The notes: generated by a model not told the origin, from the sequence alone. Counted from the stretch's first letter, positions 32,348 through 41,237 are shown. The stretch: 64,000 bases of DNA from Treponema sp. (GCA_017551545.1 JAFZLJ010000126.1:1-64000); one strand, 5' to 3'. Program-made: numbers and translations.

Positions 32348-33232
32348 ATGCACTTTGTGAACGCAAAAACAATTCTTACACCTCGCAGCATGAACATCTA
32401 TCGCGGATGTTCGCACGGGTGTATCTATTGCGATTCACGAAGCAAGTGCTATCAGTTTACGCATGACTTTGAAGATATTGAAGTTAAACAGAATGCACCA
32501 GAACTCCTTGAAGAAGCCCTTCAGAAAAAACGCAAACGCTGCATGATCGGAACGGGCAGCATGTGCGACCCATACATTCCGCTTGAAAAAGAGTTGGGTC
32601 TCATGCGCCGCTGTCTTGAAATAATTGACCACTACAATTTTGGTGCAACTCTTATAACAAAATCTGATCTTGTACTGCGCGACCTGGACATCCTTACACG
32701 CATAAACAACAATACAAAAGCAGTTGTTCAGATGACACTCACAACAGCTGACGACGAGCTTTGCCGTAAAATTGAACCGGGAGTCTGCCCTACAAGCCGT
32801 CGCTTTGAAGTTTTGTGTGCCTGCCGTGATGCCGGTATTCCAACTGTTGTCTGGTTCAGCCCGTTACTCCCTTTCATTAATGACACTCAGGAAAACATAG
32901 ACGGCATAATTGACTACTGTGCTCGTGCCGGCGTTCATGCAATTCTTTGCTTTGGAATTGGCCTGACTTTGCGCGAAGGAAACCGTGAATATTTTTACAA
33001 AGCCCTGGACAAAAACTTCCCTGCCACGCAACAAGGACTTTCGCTCAAACAGCGCTATCAGAAAACGTACGGCTACAATTATGTTGTTTCAAGTCCTCGC
33101 GAGCACGAGCTTATGATTTATTTAAAAGAACGCTGCCGGCAAAACAAAATCATGCTTGGTACCGACAGCGTTTTTAAGTGGATAGATGAGTTTCCGGAGA
33201 GGGAATCTATACAGCCGAGTCTCTTTGATTAA
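32348..33232 (+). CDS. SPL-type radical SAM protein (COG1533)
   Basis: Radical SAM enzyme of the spore-photoproduct-lyase-like family. The cluster Cys residues are in RGCSHGCIYCDSRSKCY near residue 20 (Cx3Cx2C), with GTGSMCDPYIPLEKELGLMR and ITKSDLVLRDLDIL following. The frame opens at 32300, but those 16 residues (MDCHGALPLAMTGDFT) are repeat B5 translated; the family N-terminus is MHFVNAKTILTPRSMNIYRG, so the start is 32348. Role unknown; DNA-lesion repair is possible by analogy. Confidence 0.88.
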   Translation: MHFVNAKTILTPRSMNIYRGCSHGCIYCDSRSKCYQFTHDFEDIEVKQNAPELLEEALQKKRKRCMIGTGSMCDPYIPLEKELGLMRRCLEIIDHYNFGATLITKSDLVLRDLDILTRINNNTKAVVQMTLTTADDELCRKIEPGVCPTSRRFEVLCACRDAGIPTVVWFSPLLPFINDTQENIDGIIDYCARAGVHAILCFGIGLTLREGNREYFYKALDKNFPATQQGLSLKQRYQKTYGYNYVVSSPREHELMIYLKERCRQNKIMLGTDSVFKWIDEFPERESIQPSLFD

Positions 33233-33234
33233 TG

Positions 33235-33263
33235 TGGATTGCCGCGCTTCGCTCGCAATGACG
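33235..33263. repeat. Palindromic repeat family B, half copy B6
   Basis: TGGATTGCCGCGCTTCGCTC plus GCAATGACG right after the radical SAM gene. A second CGCAATGACG follows at 33281-33290, flanked by a 12-base direct repeat TATTGAACTATT (33269-33280 and 33296-33307) whose right copy is the end of the hydroxy-acid dehydrogenase gene. Confidence 0.8.
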
Positions 33264-33294
33264 GGCCTTATTGAACTATTCGCAATGACGAAAC

Positions 33295-34194
33295 CTATTG
33301 AACTATTTTCAATGCCGAACTATCTATTTCCGAAACCTTTGAAAATCCTGTTGAGCTCATTATAAATCTAAGTTCATCATTTACTTCTTTAAGGAATTTC
33401 TTTACGCCGGAAACTCCTTCTTTTTCTAGACCCGGAAGCATTGAACGACCGACTGCTGCGGCATCTGCTCCAAGTGCCAGGGCCTTGTAAACGTCTGCAC
33501 CACTTGCAATTCCGCAGTCTACAAAAATCTGAACTCCACGACCTTCCAAAGCTTTTTTAATTTCCGGCAGAATCATCATTGGAGGAACTGCATAAGGAAC
33601 GCGTCCGTGATGATGACTAACAATGATTGCCTTAGCTCCAGCCTCCGCACATTTCAAAGCGTCAGCAACACTCAAAACTCCTTTTACAACAAACGGCAAC
33701 TTAGAAGCTGAAATATAAGAAGCAAGCATATCCTGTGTTTGTGCGGCCATTTCTTCGCCTACACAAATGTCATAACCAGTCATTCCAAAAATGTGGTCTA
33801 TGTCCATGCCGATTCCAAAGGCACCATTGTCTTCTGCAAACATAAACTGATCACGAACCTTTGCATTGTCTGTATACGGCTTTACAATGCGAACAGTTTT
33901 TGCACCTGTTGCAAGAATATTCTTAAACTGGTCATTTTCCATCATGCCAACAAAATTCAAAATATTACTTTCTTTTGCGGCCACAGAATACTCTTCCAAG
34001 CCTGTAAGTTCGCGGCCATCATAGTTTTTAAGGTGCGAAAAAGCAGGTGTAAGCACCGGGCTGTCGAAATTTTCACCCAAAAGCGTAGTAGTCGTATTTG
34101 CAACTACTGAATCAATCAGCCGTTCCTGGATCAAAATTGAATCCATATAGCGTGCAGTAATTTCATTTGCATCAGAGAGTCTTGTATAAGCCAT
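33295..34194 (-). CDS. FMN-dependent alpha-hydroxy-acid dehydrogenase/oxidase-like protein
   Basis: TIM-barrel flavoenzyme, 299 residues, shorter than classical lactate oxidases (about 360). Family blocks are PFVVKGVLSVADALKCAEAG, AIIVSHHHGRV (SNHG-like) and IFVDCGIASGADVYKALALG with AVGRSML. Substrate unknown. Its start overlaps the upstream isomerase gene by 23 bases. Third gene of the sugar/hydroxyacid operon. Confidence 0.85.
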   Translation of the reverse strand: MAYTRLSDANEITARYMDSILIQERLIDSVVANTTTTLLGENFDSPVLTPAFSHLKNYDGRELTGLEEYSVAAKESNILNFVGMMENDQFKNILATGAKTVRIVKPYTDNAKVRDQFMFAEDNGAFGIGMDIDHIFGMTGYDICVGEEMAAQTQDMLASYISASKLPFVVKGVLSVADALKCAEAGAKAIIVSHHHGRVPYAVPPMMILPEIKKALEGRGVQIFVDCGIASGADVYKALALGADAAAVGRSMLPGLEKEGVSGVKKFLKEVNDELRFIMSSTGFSKVSEIDSSALKIVQ

Positions 34195-35005
34195 TCAATT
34201 GCTCCTTCAAATATCCCAGATATTTTAAATATTCTTCATCAGTGTTCAAATGCTCAAGAATCACAGGCATGTCCGGGTCGATCTCGTTCATTTTTTCAAC
34301 GTAATGTCTCAGCGGGAACTCGCCGTCACCAGGACCGCATTCTTCAAGCCTGATTGTATAGCGCTCATCAAGATGAACATCTTTAATATGACAGCTTCTG
34401 ATTTTGTTTCCAAGAAGACTTGCACATTCGTCTACAAACTCTTCGGCATTAAAATATCGGTCAGCAGAATTTGTCATATTAATAATATCCATATGAACTG
34501 CAAAACGATCACGGTCTACGGCTTCGAGCAGACGCAGATATTCCTTTGGCCCAGTCGGAATCATCCAGGGCATTGGTTCCAAAGTAAAATATGTGTTGTG
34601 CACATTTGCACGGTCGATAATTTCCTGAACCATTGCAACTGTTTTTTTCCAGGCCTCGTCCGTAAAGTTTGCCTTGTAGCCTCCATCCCAGCGTGGACCA
34701 AAAGCACCGGCAACATTTACCGCACAACGAGCACCAAGAAAATCTGCAAGCCGCAGCTGGTTTACGCAGTAGTCCATATTTGCCTTGCGTTCATCAGGAT
34801 CACTTGCAAGAGCGTTTCTCCAGATTCCAACTTCGGCAATTGTAAGACCTGCCTTTTCTGCAGCATCCTTATAGGCTATGATTTTCTGCTCGTCATCGTT
34901 GCAGTTCAGTGGAAAATTTACTGTGGCACAACCAAGCTTTACCTGATTCTGAGCCCATTCCTCGGGGGAGTTATGTTTTAATGGGGATGATGTTCCTAAT
35001 CTCAT
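34172..35005 (-). CDS. Sugar phosphate isomerase/epimerase family protein
   Basis: AP-endonuclease-2-like TIM barrel (xylose isomerase-like), 277 residues. Metal ligands are suggested by FTLEPMPWMIP, VHMDIINM, HIKDVHLDE and PVILEHLN. The substrate is not predictable. Middle gene of the operon; it overlaps the Gfo/Idh/MocA gene by one base and the FMN enzyme by 23. Confidence 0.87.
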   Translation of the reverse strand: MRLGTSSPLKHNSPEEWAQNQVKLGCATVNFPLNCNDDEQKIIAYKDAAEKAGLTIAEVGIWRNALASDPDERKANMDYCVNQLRLADFLGARCAVNVAGAFGPRWDGGYKANFTDEAWKKTVAMVQEIIDRANVHNTYFTLEPMPWMIPTGPKEYLRLLEAVDRDRFAVHMDIINMTNSADRYFNAEEFVDECASLLGNKIRSCHIKDVHLDERYTIRLEECGPGDGEFPLRHYVEKMNEIDPDMPVILEHLNTDEEYLKYLGYLKEQLNGLYKTL

Positions 35006-35988
35006 TAATATCCAATCTCCTTAAAAACCTTGTCCAGAAGTTCTGCGTTTTTGATTGAGAACTCTGGAGTGATGTGCGGTTTGGCATTACCCAAAATACA
35101 CTGGTTCAACTGCTCAAGCTCAAGTGCATAATTGTGTGGAACAGAAATCTTTCGTTCAATTACTTTATTGTCGCTCCAGCCGTTTTCAACAATCTTGTAG
35201 CTAACCTCACCTTCCTGATTGTATTCAACTTCAGAACGGATTGAACCTTTTGTTCCATGAACATAAAGTCTGTCAAAGCGGGAGTTTGTATTCTGTCCCA
35301 GAATCATTCCGATATTAAAGCTTGCGCGCACGCCGTTTTTAAAACGCACGATTGCGGCAGTATTAACATCAACAGCTTCATCAGAAAATTCTGCAACAGC
35401 CTTTACAAAATCAGGATCTGAATCAATCAAAGACAAAATCATTGTTGTACAGTAGCAGCCCAAATCATAAAGCGCACCGCCGCCAAACTCTTTGTGAAGA
35501 CGGAAATCCTCTTTATAACCCTGCGTAATAAATGCCGATTCAATGTAATCAACTTCGCCAATCACTCCGCTTGCAACATCATCCTTTAAGCTTTGAACAT
35601 ATGGACTGTGAAGATAAGCGTAGGCCTCCATCAAATAAACGCCGTTCTCCCGCGCAACCGCATACATATGCTTTGCTTCCTCAGCATTAAGTGCAAGCGG
35701 CTTTTCACAAAGAACATGCTTTCCGCTCTTAAGCGCGGCCTCCACCCATTTAAGATGAAGATTATTCGGAAGCGGAATATAAACAGCCTGAACTTCCTTG
35801 TCGGCAATAAGTTCGTCGTAACTTCCGTAGGCCTTCTCAAAACCGTATTCTTCCTTAAAAGCATTTGCCTTTTCCAGACTGCGCCCCGCAATTGCATAAA
35901 GCTCACAATGCTCGGCTTTTTTCATTCCCGGAATAGTTGCGTATCTTGCGATATTGGCAGTGCCTAAAATGCCCCATTTAATATTCAT
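35005..35988 (-). CDS. Gfo/Idh/MocA-family oxidoreductase
   Basis: NAD(P)-dependent sugar dehydrogenase, 327 residues. The N-terminal WGILGTANIARYATIPGM is the dinucleotide site. The lysine of the EKPLALNAEEA motif is present, as is GGGALYDLGCY in the C-terminal domain. The operon (dehydrogenase, isomerase, FMN hydroxyacid enzyme) looks catabolic for a sugar or polyol derivative. Confidence 0.92.
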   Translation of the reverse strand: MNIKWGILGTANIARYATIPGMKKAEHCELYAIAGRSLEKANAFKEEYGFEKAYGSYDELIADKEVQAVYIPLPNNLHLKWVEAALKSGKHVLCEKPLALNAEEAKHMYAVARENGVYLMEAYAYLHSPYVQSLKDDVASGVIGEVDYIESAFITQGYKEDFRLHKEFGGGALYDLGCYCTTMILSLIDSDPDFVKAVAEFSDEAVDVNTAAIVRFKNGVRASFNIGMILGQNTNSRFDRLYVHGTKGSIRSEVEYNQEGEVSYKIVENGWSDNKVIERKISVPHNYALELEQLNQCILGNAKPHITPEFSIKNAELLDKVFKEIGY

Positions 35989-36001
35989 AGCAACTCCTTA
36001 T

Positions 36002-36046
36002 ATATAAAAAACCCACAGAATAATAATACATCACTCTGCGGGTTTT
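36002..36046 (-). terminator. Intrinsic terminator downstream of the HD-GYP remnant
   Basis: AAAACCCACAGA (36008-36019) pairs with TCTGCGGGTTTT (36035-36046) with one mismatch; on the minus strand the stem runs into TTTTTTATAT. It would have ended the now-broken HD-GYP gene and insulates the sugar operon downstream. Confidence 0.6.
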
Positions 36047-36098
36047 ACTTGTATAAAAATGATTGATTGTTGTAAAAAAAATTATAATCAGGCGAATT

Positions 36099-36239
36099 CT
36101 ATACCAGGTTTTCAAAGGCTCCTTCAAGATAAAGCGAAAGGAAGGCTTTAACTACCTTAGGATCAAACTGAGTGCCTGAACAGCTTTCAATTTCTTCTGC
36201 AATAACATTAAATAACACAAGAATTTCCTGGCTGTAAAC
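36099..36239 (-). pseudogene. HD-GYP phosphodiesterase, C-terminal remnant
   Basis: Forty-six codons on the minus strand end at a TAG (36101-36099). They contain the block IAEEIESCSGTQFDPKVVKA and then FLSLYLEGAFENLV, which matches the end of HD-GYP domains (the SGTQFDP motif). No start codon or HD/GYP motif lies upstream, where the GH43 promoter region begins, so this is the tail of a deleted cyclic di-GMP phosphodiesterase gene. Apart from the terminator, the remainder of 35989-36330 holds nothing recognisable. Confidence 0.75.
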
Positions 36240-36330
36240 ACTTTCCACGCATATAACGCACTTGAAACATCTTTAATTCTCAATTATCTTTAATACTAGT
36301 ATTTTAGTGATTAAAAAAAGGAAGGTTTTT

Positions 36331-37779
36331 ATGAAAGAATACATCAAAGGTGCAAATCCATACATGCCATTATGGGAACATGTCCCAGACGGAGAACCCC
36401 GTGTTTTTGAATATAATGGTGAGAAGCGCGTTTATCTTTATGGTTCGCACGACACTCTTAAAACTGAATACTGCGGACCTGATCAGGTTGTGTGGAGTGC
36501 ACCGGTTGATGATCTTACAAACTGGACCTGTCATGGAGTTTGCTACACTTCTACCGACGGTTCTATTCTTTATGCACCTGATGTTGTTCAAAAGGGCGAT
36601 ACGTTCTATATGTACGCTGCCGAAGCAAAGGGTTCACGCATTATGCTTGCAACAAGCAAAAATCCTGCAGGACCATTCACAAATCCTGTAAAAACAGAAC
36701 TTGCCTTTGACCCTGGAATTTTAGTAGATGATGACGGAAAAGTTTATGCGTTCTGGGGCTTTTGTAAACAGTTCTGTGCTGAGCTCAACGACGATATGTG
36801 TACAATTAAAAAAGAAACCCTGCGCGAAAATGTAATCAAACACAGTATTACACAGTGGTCTCCAGACGACGGCATGGACGATGAAAACGACGCCTTCTTT
36901 GAAGCTTCATCACCACGCAAGCTTTTTGGAAAATACGTATTTATTTATTCTAAACGCTACTACACACACCGCCCTCAATACGGAGTTTACGAAGACTGTA
37001 ACGGATTCCTTTCTTATAAATACTGCGACTCCCCGCTTGGCGACTACAAAATGGGCGGCGACATAAGCTTTAACGGCGGTGAAATCCTTTCTGGTCCTGA
37101 TGGCAAAAATCAGATGTCTTACCGATGGGGAAACAACCACGGAAGTCTTATGGAAGTAAACGGCAAATGGTATATTTTCTATCATAGACAGATTGGTACA
37201 GACGAGTATTCTCGCCAGGCAATGCTTGAACCGGTTGATGTTGCCATGGATAAAAACGGACGCATCTTTGTCGGAAAAATCACTTACAAGGATGGCGAAC
37301 CTGTTGCAAGCGAACCTGTAGAAATGACAAGCCAGGGCGCCCACATAAACGGACTCGATGCACGTAAAATCATTTCTGCCGGATACGCTGTTCACATTTA
37401 CGGTGGTAAAAAAGGCGGCTATAACGGTGGAATGGGCGGTGCTTACATAAAGCCTGTTTACGAAAAAGATGACAATATTTCTTCACCAATCGTAGACATT
37501 ACAAGCGCTCTTACAGTCGGCTTCCGCTATCTTCAGTTTGGAAACAACACACCAAAAACTGTTACATCAAATATCACAGCATTGGAAAATCTTACAGTAA
37601 AGATTCGAATTGATGATTATAAGGGAAAGATTATTGCTTGTTTTGATATGAAAAAAGGCGATAAAACTGCAACAACCCAGCTTTCAAGCGGAGTAATTGG
37701 TAAACACGCTGTTTATTATGAATTTACTTCAGATTCTTCTTCTGTAATTGCAGAATTTGATTCTTTTACCTTTGACTGA
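36331..37779 (+). CDS. Glycoside hydrolase family 43 (xylosidase/arabinofuranosidase)
   Basis: 482 residues from MKEYIKGANPYMPLWEHVPD, with GGAAGG upstream. The first 300 residues form the GH43 five-bladed propeller (EPRVFEYNGEKRVYLYGSHD, DDLTNWTCHGVCYTS, YAPDVVQKGDTFYMYAAEA, DPGILVDDDGKVYAFWGF, NNHGSLMEVNGKWYIFYHR). The C-terminal part is a CBM6-like beta sandwich. No signal peptide, so it acts on imported oligosaccharides. Its 3' end overlaps the convergent lipoprotein gene by 64 bases. Confidence 0.92.
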   Translation: MKEYIKGANPYMPLWEHVPDGEPRVFEYNGEKRVYLYGSHDTLKTEYCGPDQVVWSAPVDDLTNWTCHGVCYTSTDGSILYAPDVVQKGDTFYMYAAEAKGSRIMLATSKNPAGPFTNPVKTELAFDPGILVDDDGKVYAFWGFCKQFCAELNDDMCTIKKETLRENVIKHSITQWSPDDGMDDENDAFFEASSPRKLFGKYVFIYSKRYYTHRPQYGVYEDCNGFLSYKYCDSPLGDYKMGGDISFNGGEILSGPDGKNQMSYRWGNNHGSLMEVNGKWYIFYHRQIGTDEYSRQAMLEPVDVAMDKNGRIFVGKITYKDGEPVASEPVEMTSQGAHINGLDARKIISAGYAVHIYGGKKGGYNGGMGGAYIKPVYEKDDNISSPIVDITSALTVGFRYLQFGNNTPKTVTSNITALENLTVKIRIDDYKGKIIACFDMKKGDKTATTQLSSGVIGKHAVYYEFTSDSSSVIAEFDSFTFD

Positions 37780-38693
37780 TTATTCATTTCTTCTGCCGAT
37801 ACATCACCCCATCTTGTAAAATCACAATCTTCATAATGGGTGTGATAGTATTCGCTGTTTTTGAGTTTACCAAGATTCAGATAGTCTCCAACCCTGCATT
37901 TTACGTCTCGTCGGCAGAACGGTATACACCAGGTAATCATGTCGTTGTTATTAACATATTCCCTGATTCTTACACAGTTCTTTTTTAAGCTGAAAAAAGG
38001 ATTATACCAGCATTTTACATCGCCATAAGTTGTAAGCTGGTCAATTTTTGTTCCCTTTGGTGATCTGATTATATAATGCCGAGCAGTGATTTTTGCCATG
38101 GCACTTCCTAAACTCCAGCCCAATATTACAGACTGATAATCAGGATATTGTTCAAGAAGTTCACAGAATTGATTTATAGGAATGTTCTGTGATGATTTAT
38201 AAATTTTAGCATAACCATAAGTTGTCCAGATAACTTTATTATCAAGCTTCAAAGGCCAAGGGAAAAATAAATAATTATTCTTCCAGTCTTCTTCACTGTC
38301 TGTTTCTTCGTATTGAAGTGTAACGGTTTTAGCATCATGGTCTACTGTGATTTTATAATCAAGATCTTCGCCGATAACTTCATAATCGTAAGTATACTTA
38401 ATACTGTAAAACAATCTTTGCTCGCGTGTAAGGGTTGCCTTTTTAAGAGCACGTTCTTCTTCAACAGTTAACTGAGGTGCTTCTTCTACCGGTTCTTCTG
38501 CCACTTCTTCAGCAGCGATTTCTTCTGACTGTTCCTCTTCTGTGTCTGCAGCAAGAGCATCTACTTCTTCCTGAATTGTGTTTTCTGTTTCGGAAACATT
38601 TGTATCTGTACTTTTACAGGAAATAAACCATAAGCAGACTGCCATCAAAAGAGAAAATAATATTAATTTTGCGTTTCCATTTACAGACTTCAT
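37716..38693 (-). CDS. Lipoprotein with lipase-like GxSxG domain
   Basis: From the ATG at 38693: signal peptide with Cys in LWFISC, an acidic linker rich in Glu/Ala (about residues 30-75), then a 200-residue domain with the nucleophile-elbow pattern VILGWSLGSAMAKITARHYI. This resembles class 3 lipases or alpha/beta-hydrolases. Catalytic Asp/His cannot be assigned with confidence. An extended -10 (TGGTATAAT) is six bases from the ATG. The last 20 or so codons lie opposite the end of the GH43 gene. Confidence 0.75.
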   Translation of the reverse strand: MKSVNGNAKLILFSLLMAVCLWFISCKSTDTNVSETENTIQEEVDALAADTEEEQSEEIAAEEVAEEPVEEAPQLTVEEERALKKATLTREQRLFYSIKYTYDYEVIGEDLDYKITVDHDAKTVTLQYEETDSEEDWKNNYLFFPWPLKLDNKVIWTTYGYAKIYKSSQNIPINQFCELLEQYPDYQSVILGWSLGSAMAKITARHYIIRSPKGTKIDQLTTYGDVKCWYNPFFSLKKNCVRIREYVNNNDMITWCIPFCRRDVKCRVGDYLNLGKLKNSEYYHTHYEDCDFTRWGDVSAEEMNNQSKVKESNSAITEEESEVNS

Positions 38694-38725
38694 AATTTGA
38701 TTATACCACAACCTTTTTTTTATGG

Positions 38726-41224
38726 CTACAAATACTCCGTGTTCACAGGTGAAGCAAGTCTTGCCGATTCCTGCTTTTTGATGCCCATAAAACTGATTCG
38801 AAGCAGCTCTTTTTTTGTAAGGCTTTCCGGAAGCTTGATTTTAATCGTATACTTTTCTTCGCTTTCATTGTGATTAAGGACAACCGCCTTTATTGTTTTA
38901 AACCCGCTTTTTATACAGATTGATTTTCCGTTGTCTGCCTTGAGGAATGTGCACACAAGATAATTAGTTTTACCGGGTTTAACTTTGAACATGTAAGAAA
39001 AGCTTCCGCCCTTTTTTGCATAACGTGTAAGCTCATGAGGGTCGCCTACAGAACCGGTGCCCTTCTCTTTCATGTAAGGATATGTTGTTTTATTTCCCTC
39101 TGTCTGTGCGCCGTAACCGATTCCTATTCCTTCAATAAAGGTTGTTTTTTCGTCCTGATTTTTTTGCTGCGGCTGTTCCTGCTTGTCTGTAAAAATCCAG
39201 TAAATGCCGTAGCGCTGATTATTGATTTGATAGTATGGCGAGAAGATGAGGCTGGCTGATTCTTCAGGTTCGTCGCTCCAGAAAGTATCTTTCAGGAGGA
39301 ATTTAAGTTCGCCTTCCCCTCCCGTTTTTTCAAAATGATTGTTTATATTCTGTAAAAAATCATCCGGATTTTCTTTGACAAGAAGCGTTTCTCCAGGCAA
39401 AAGAGGCAGATTACTTGTACCGCCGTAGTTTCCGGTAAGCTCATAAACTTCACCATGAACAAGCTTGTTTCCTGCAACATCACACTGAACTCCAACCTGA
39501 CGAAGCGTCATTTTGTCATCACGGCCAAGTTCCGCTGCAAGAACGACAGGACCATATTTAAATGCCACCGCTTTTTGATTGTTATCCGGGAGCGGGAAGC
39601 TTTGGATATTCATATTGAATTTTACCCGGAAAGTATCGCCGGTGTGCCATTCGCGTGTAAAAAGAAGGTATCCTGAGTCTAAAGTGCCTTCCGGAGCGTC
39701 TGCGCTCTGGTAGTTCCAATCGGGACTACGCACTGCAATAGTGATTTTCTGACCTTCCGGAGCTTTTTCTACAGTGAATTCCACCTGATCGCTGTTTGGG
39801 AGGTCTGCTTTCTGACTCAAAACAAAGCCCTTTTCCTTCCATTCAACGCGCGAGCTTATAAACTGATTCACAACAAGCGTTTTGTCATCGTGGAAATAAA
39901 TGCTGTCTCCAAGCTTTGTGAAGTTTTCAAGGCCGGTACCTGTACAGCACCAGAAGTAGTTTTTATCTACATCGGGATTACAATAGGTTTTAAAGCAGCC
40001 CGTGGCCATTGGCTGAAAGTAAAGTGTCATTCCTGTCTGTGCATTTACAGAAGCAAGGATTGCGTTTATAAAAGTATTTTCGTAATAGTCTGCATACTGA
40101 CGCTCACCTGTTGCCATAAAAAGCATACGGCTGAGTTTAAGCATGTTGTGAGTATTACAGGTTTCGCAGTTTGTGTTGCTGCGTTCTTTGTCCAGAATAT
40201 TGTCTTCTCCAAAATGCTCGCACTCGCTGTTTCCGCCTGTTATGTAAGTGTGATTGTTTACAACAATTTTCCAGAAGGCCTTGGCGTATTCCAGATAGAT
40301 GGGGCATTCTTCTGCGCCCTTCGAGAGCCTCAGGGACCCCATACCACCCAGCGTCAAATATCTATTCATTGCTCCTACGAATTTAGGGATTGTTGTATTG
40401 GCGTGGCGGTTATTCAAAACGTTTGCGTTTGGTCCTGCTGCGCGCACTTTTTCAAAAAGCGGGATTTCATCAAACTTGTGTGCGGCTGCTAAAATATGTT
40501 CGCAGGCTGCTTCATCATAACCACCTGCTTTTGCACACTTATACAATTCATAAAGGCAGTCATTCATTCCACCGTATTCTGTTGCAAGAACTCGTGCCTG
40601 TATTTCGTTATCCCATCGGGCAGTACGCTTATAAATCCATTCAGCAAAATTAACGCCAACTTCAAGAGCCTGCCTGTTTCCTGCCGATTTGTTAGCCTCA
40701 ACTAACCCATTCATAATCTTATGAACTGTATACCAGGGCACCCAGGTGTCTGCAGGATTACCTTCTTCAAGGCGGTCAAATTGCTTTTCGGGCTTAGTCG
40801 GATCTTCCATTGTGGCACCAAAAATAAAGCCTGTTCCAAGTGCCTTCTGACATTCTGCAAGACCGCTGATTATATAATCAAAACGCTGCTGCAAAGACTG
40901 GCCGTCTTTTCCCTTACATTCACCATATCCACGAGCAATTGCCTGAGCCACAGCTGCAAGATAATGCCCTATTGTGTGTCCGCCGATTCGTGTATTTTCC
41001 CAGCCGCTGTAAGAGCTTGTGGCCTTTGTATTCGGGAGCCCGGCAGTAACCCTGAAGTTATAAAGCAGCTTGTCGGGATTAAAGGTGTTAAGAAAATCTA
41101 CATCTTTTTGGGTAATGTCGTTCAGGAAGTTATCAAGGATAGTGATGTCTGAAGGCGCAAATTCCTGCAGGTTTGAGAAGTTGGTTTGTTTGATCTGTGG
41201 GTAATATAAAGGTTTTATTGGCAT
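38726..41224 (-). CDS. Beta-L-arabinofuranosidase, GH127 (DUF1680)
   Basis: Releases beta-L-arabinofuranose. GH127 blocks: YTVHKIMNGLVEANKSAGN, HTYITGGNSECEHFG, the zinc-site Glu/Cys in NCETCNTHNMLK and the Cys pair in FWCCTGTGLENFTK, so the unusual Cys-based catalytic machinery is intact. The true start is MPIKPLYYPQ at 41224 (AGGAG upstream); the open extension to 41272 is translated repeat B7. Repeat C3 is inserted in frame near residue 315 (GSLRLSKGAEE). No signal peptide. Confidence 0.92.
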   Translation of the reverse strand: MPIKPLYYPQIKQTNFSNLQEFAPSDITILDNFLNDITQKDVDFLNTFNPDKLLYNFRVTAGLPNTKATSSYSGWENTRIGGHTIGHYLAAVAQAIARGYGECKGKDGQSLQQRFDYIISGLAECQKALGTGFIFGATMEDPTKPEKQFDRLEEGNPADTWVPWYTVHKIMNGLVEANKSAGNRQALEVGVNFAEWIYKRTARWDNEIQARVLATEYGGMNDCLYELYKCAKAGGYDEAACEHILAAAHKFDEIPLFEKVRAAGPNANVLNNRHANTTIPKFVGAMNRYLTLGGMGSLRLSKGAEECPIYLEYAKAFWKIVVNNHTYITGGNSECEHFGEDNILDKERSNTNCETCNTHNMLKLSRMLFMATGERQYADYYENTFINAILASVNAQTGMTLYFQPMATGCFKTYCNPDVDKNYFWCCTGTGLENFTKLGDSIYFHDDKTLVVNQFISSRVEWKEKGFVLSQKADLPNSDQVEFTVEKAPEGQKITIAVRSPDWNYQSADAPEGTLDSGYLLFTREWHTGDTFRVKFNMNIQSFPLPDNNQKAVAFKYGPVVLAAELGRDDKMTLRQVGVQCDVAGNKLVHGEVYELTGNYGGTSNLPLLPGETLLVKENPDDFLQNINNHFEKTGGEGELKFLLKDTFWSDEPEESASLIFSPYYQINNQRYGIYWIFTDKQEQPQQKNQDEKTTFIEGIGIGYGAQTEGNKTTYPYMKEKGTGSVGDPHELTRYAKKGGSFSYMFKVKPGKTNYLVCTFLKADNGKSICIKSGFKTIKAVVLNHNESEEKYTIKIKLPESLTKKELLRISFMGIKKQESARLASPVNTEYL
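40314..40340 (-). repeat. Repeat family C, copy C3, inside the GH127 gene
   Basis: GCGCCCTTCGAGAGCCTCAG plus GGACCCC on the plus strand. Read in the GH127 frame it encodes GSLRLSKGA in a loop before the helix CPIYLEYAKAFW. Confidence 0.85.
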
Positions 41225-41237
41225 ATAAAGGTCTCCT

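Noticed and set aside
31592-32416. 274-codon minus-strand frame across the GyrI-like and ClbS-like genes
   Set aside because: It is built from the reverse of repeat B (repeat-derived peptides such as RHCEGQSPVAIH) and of two real genes.
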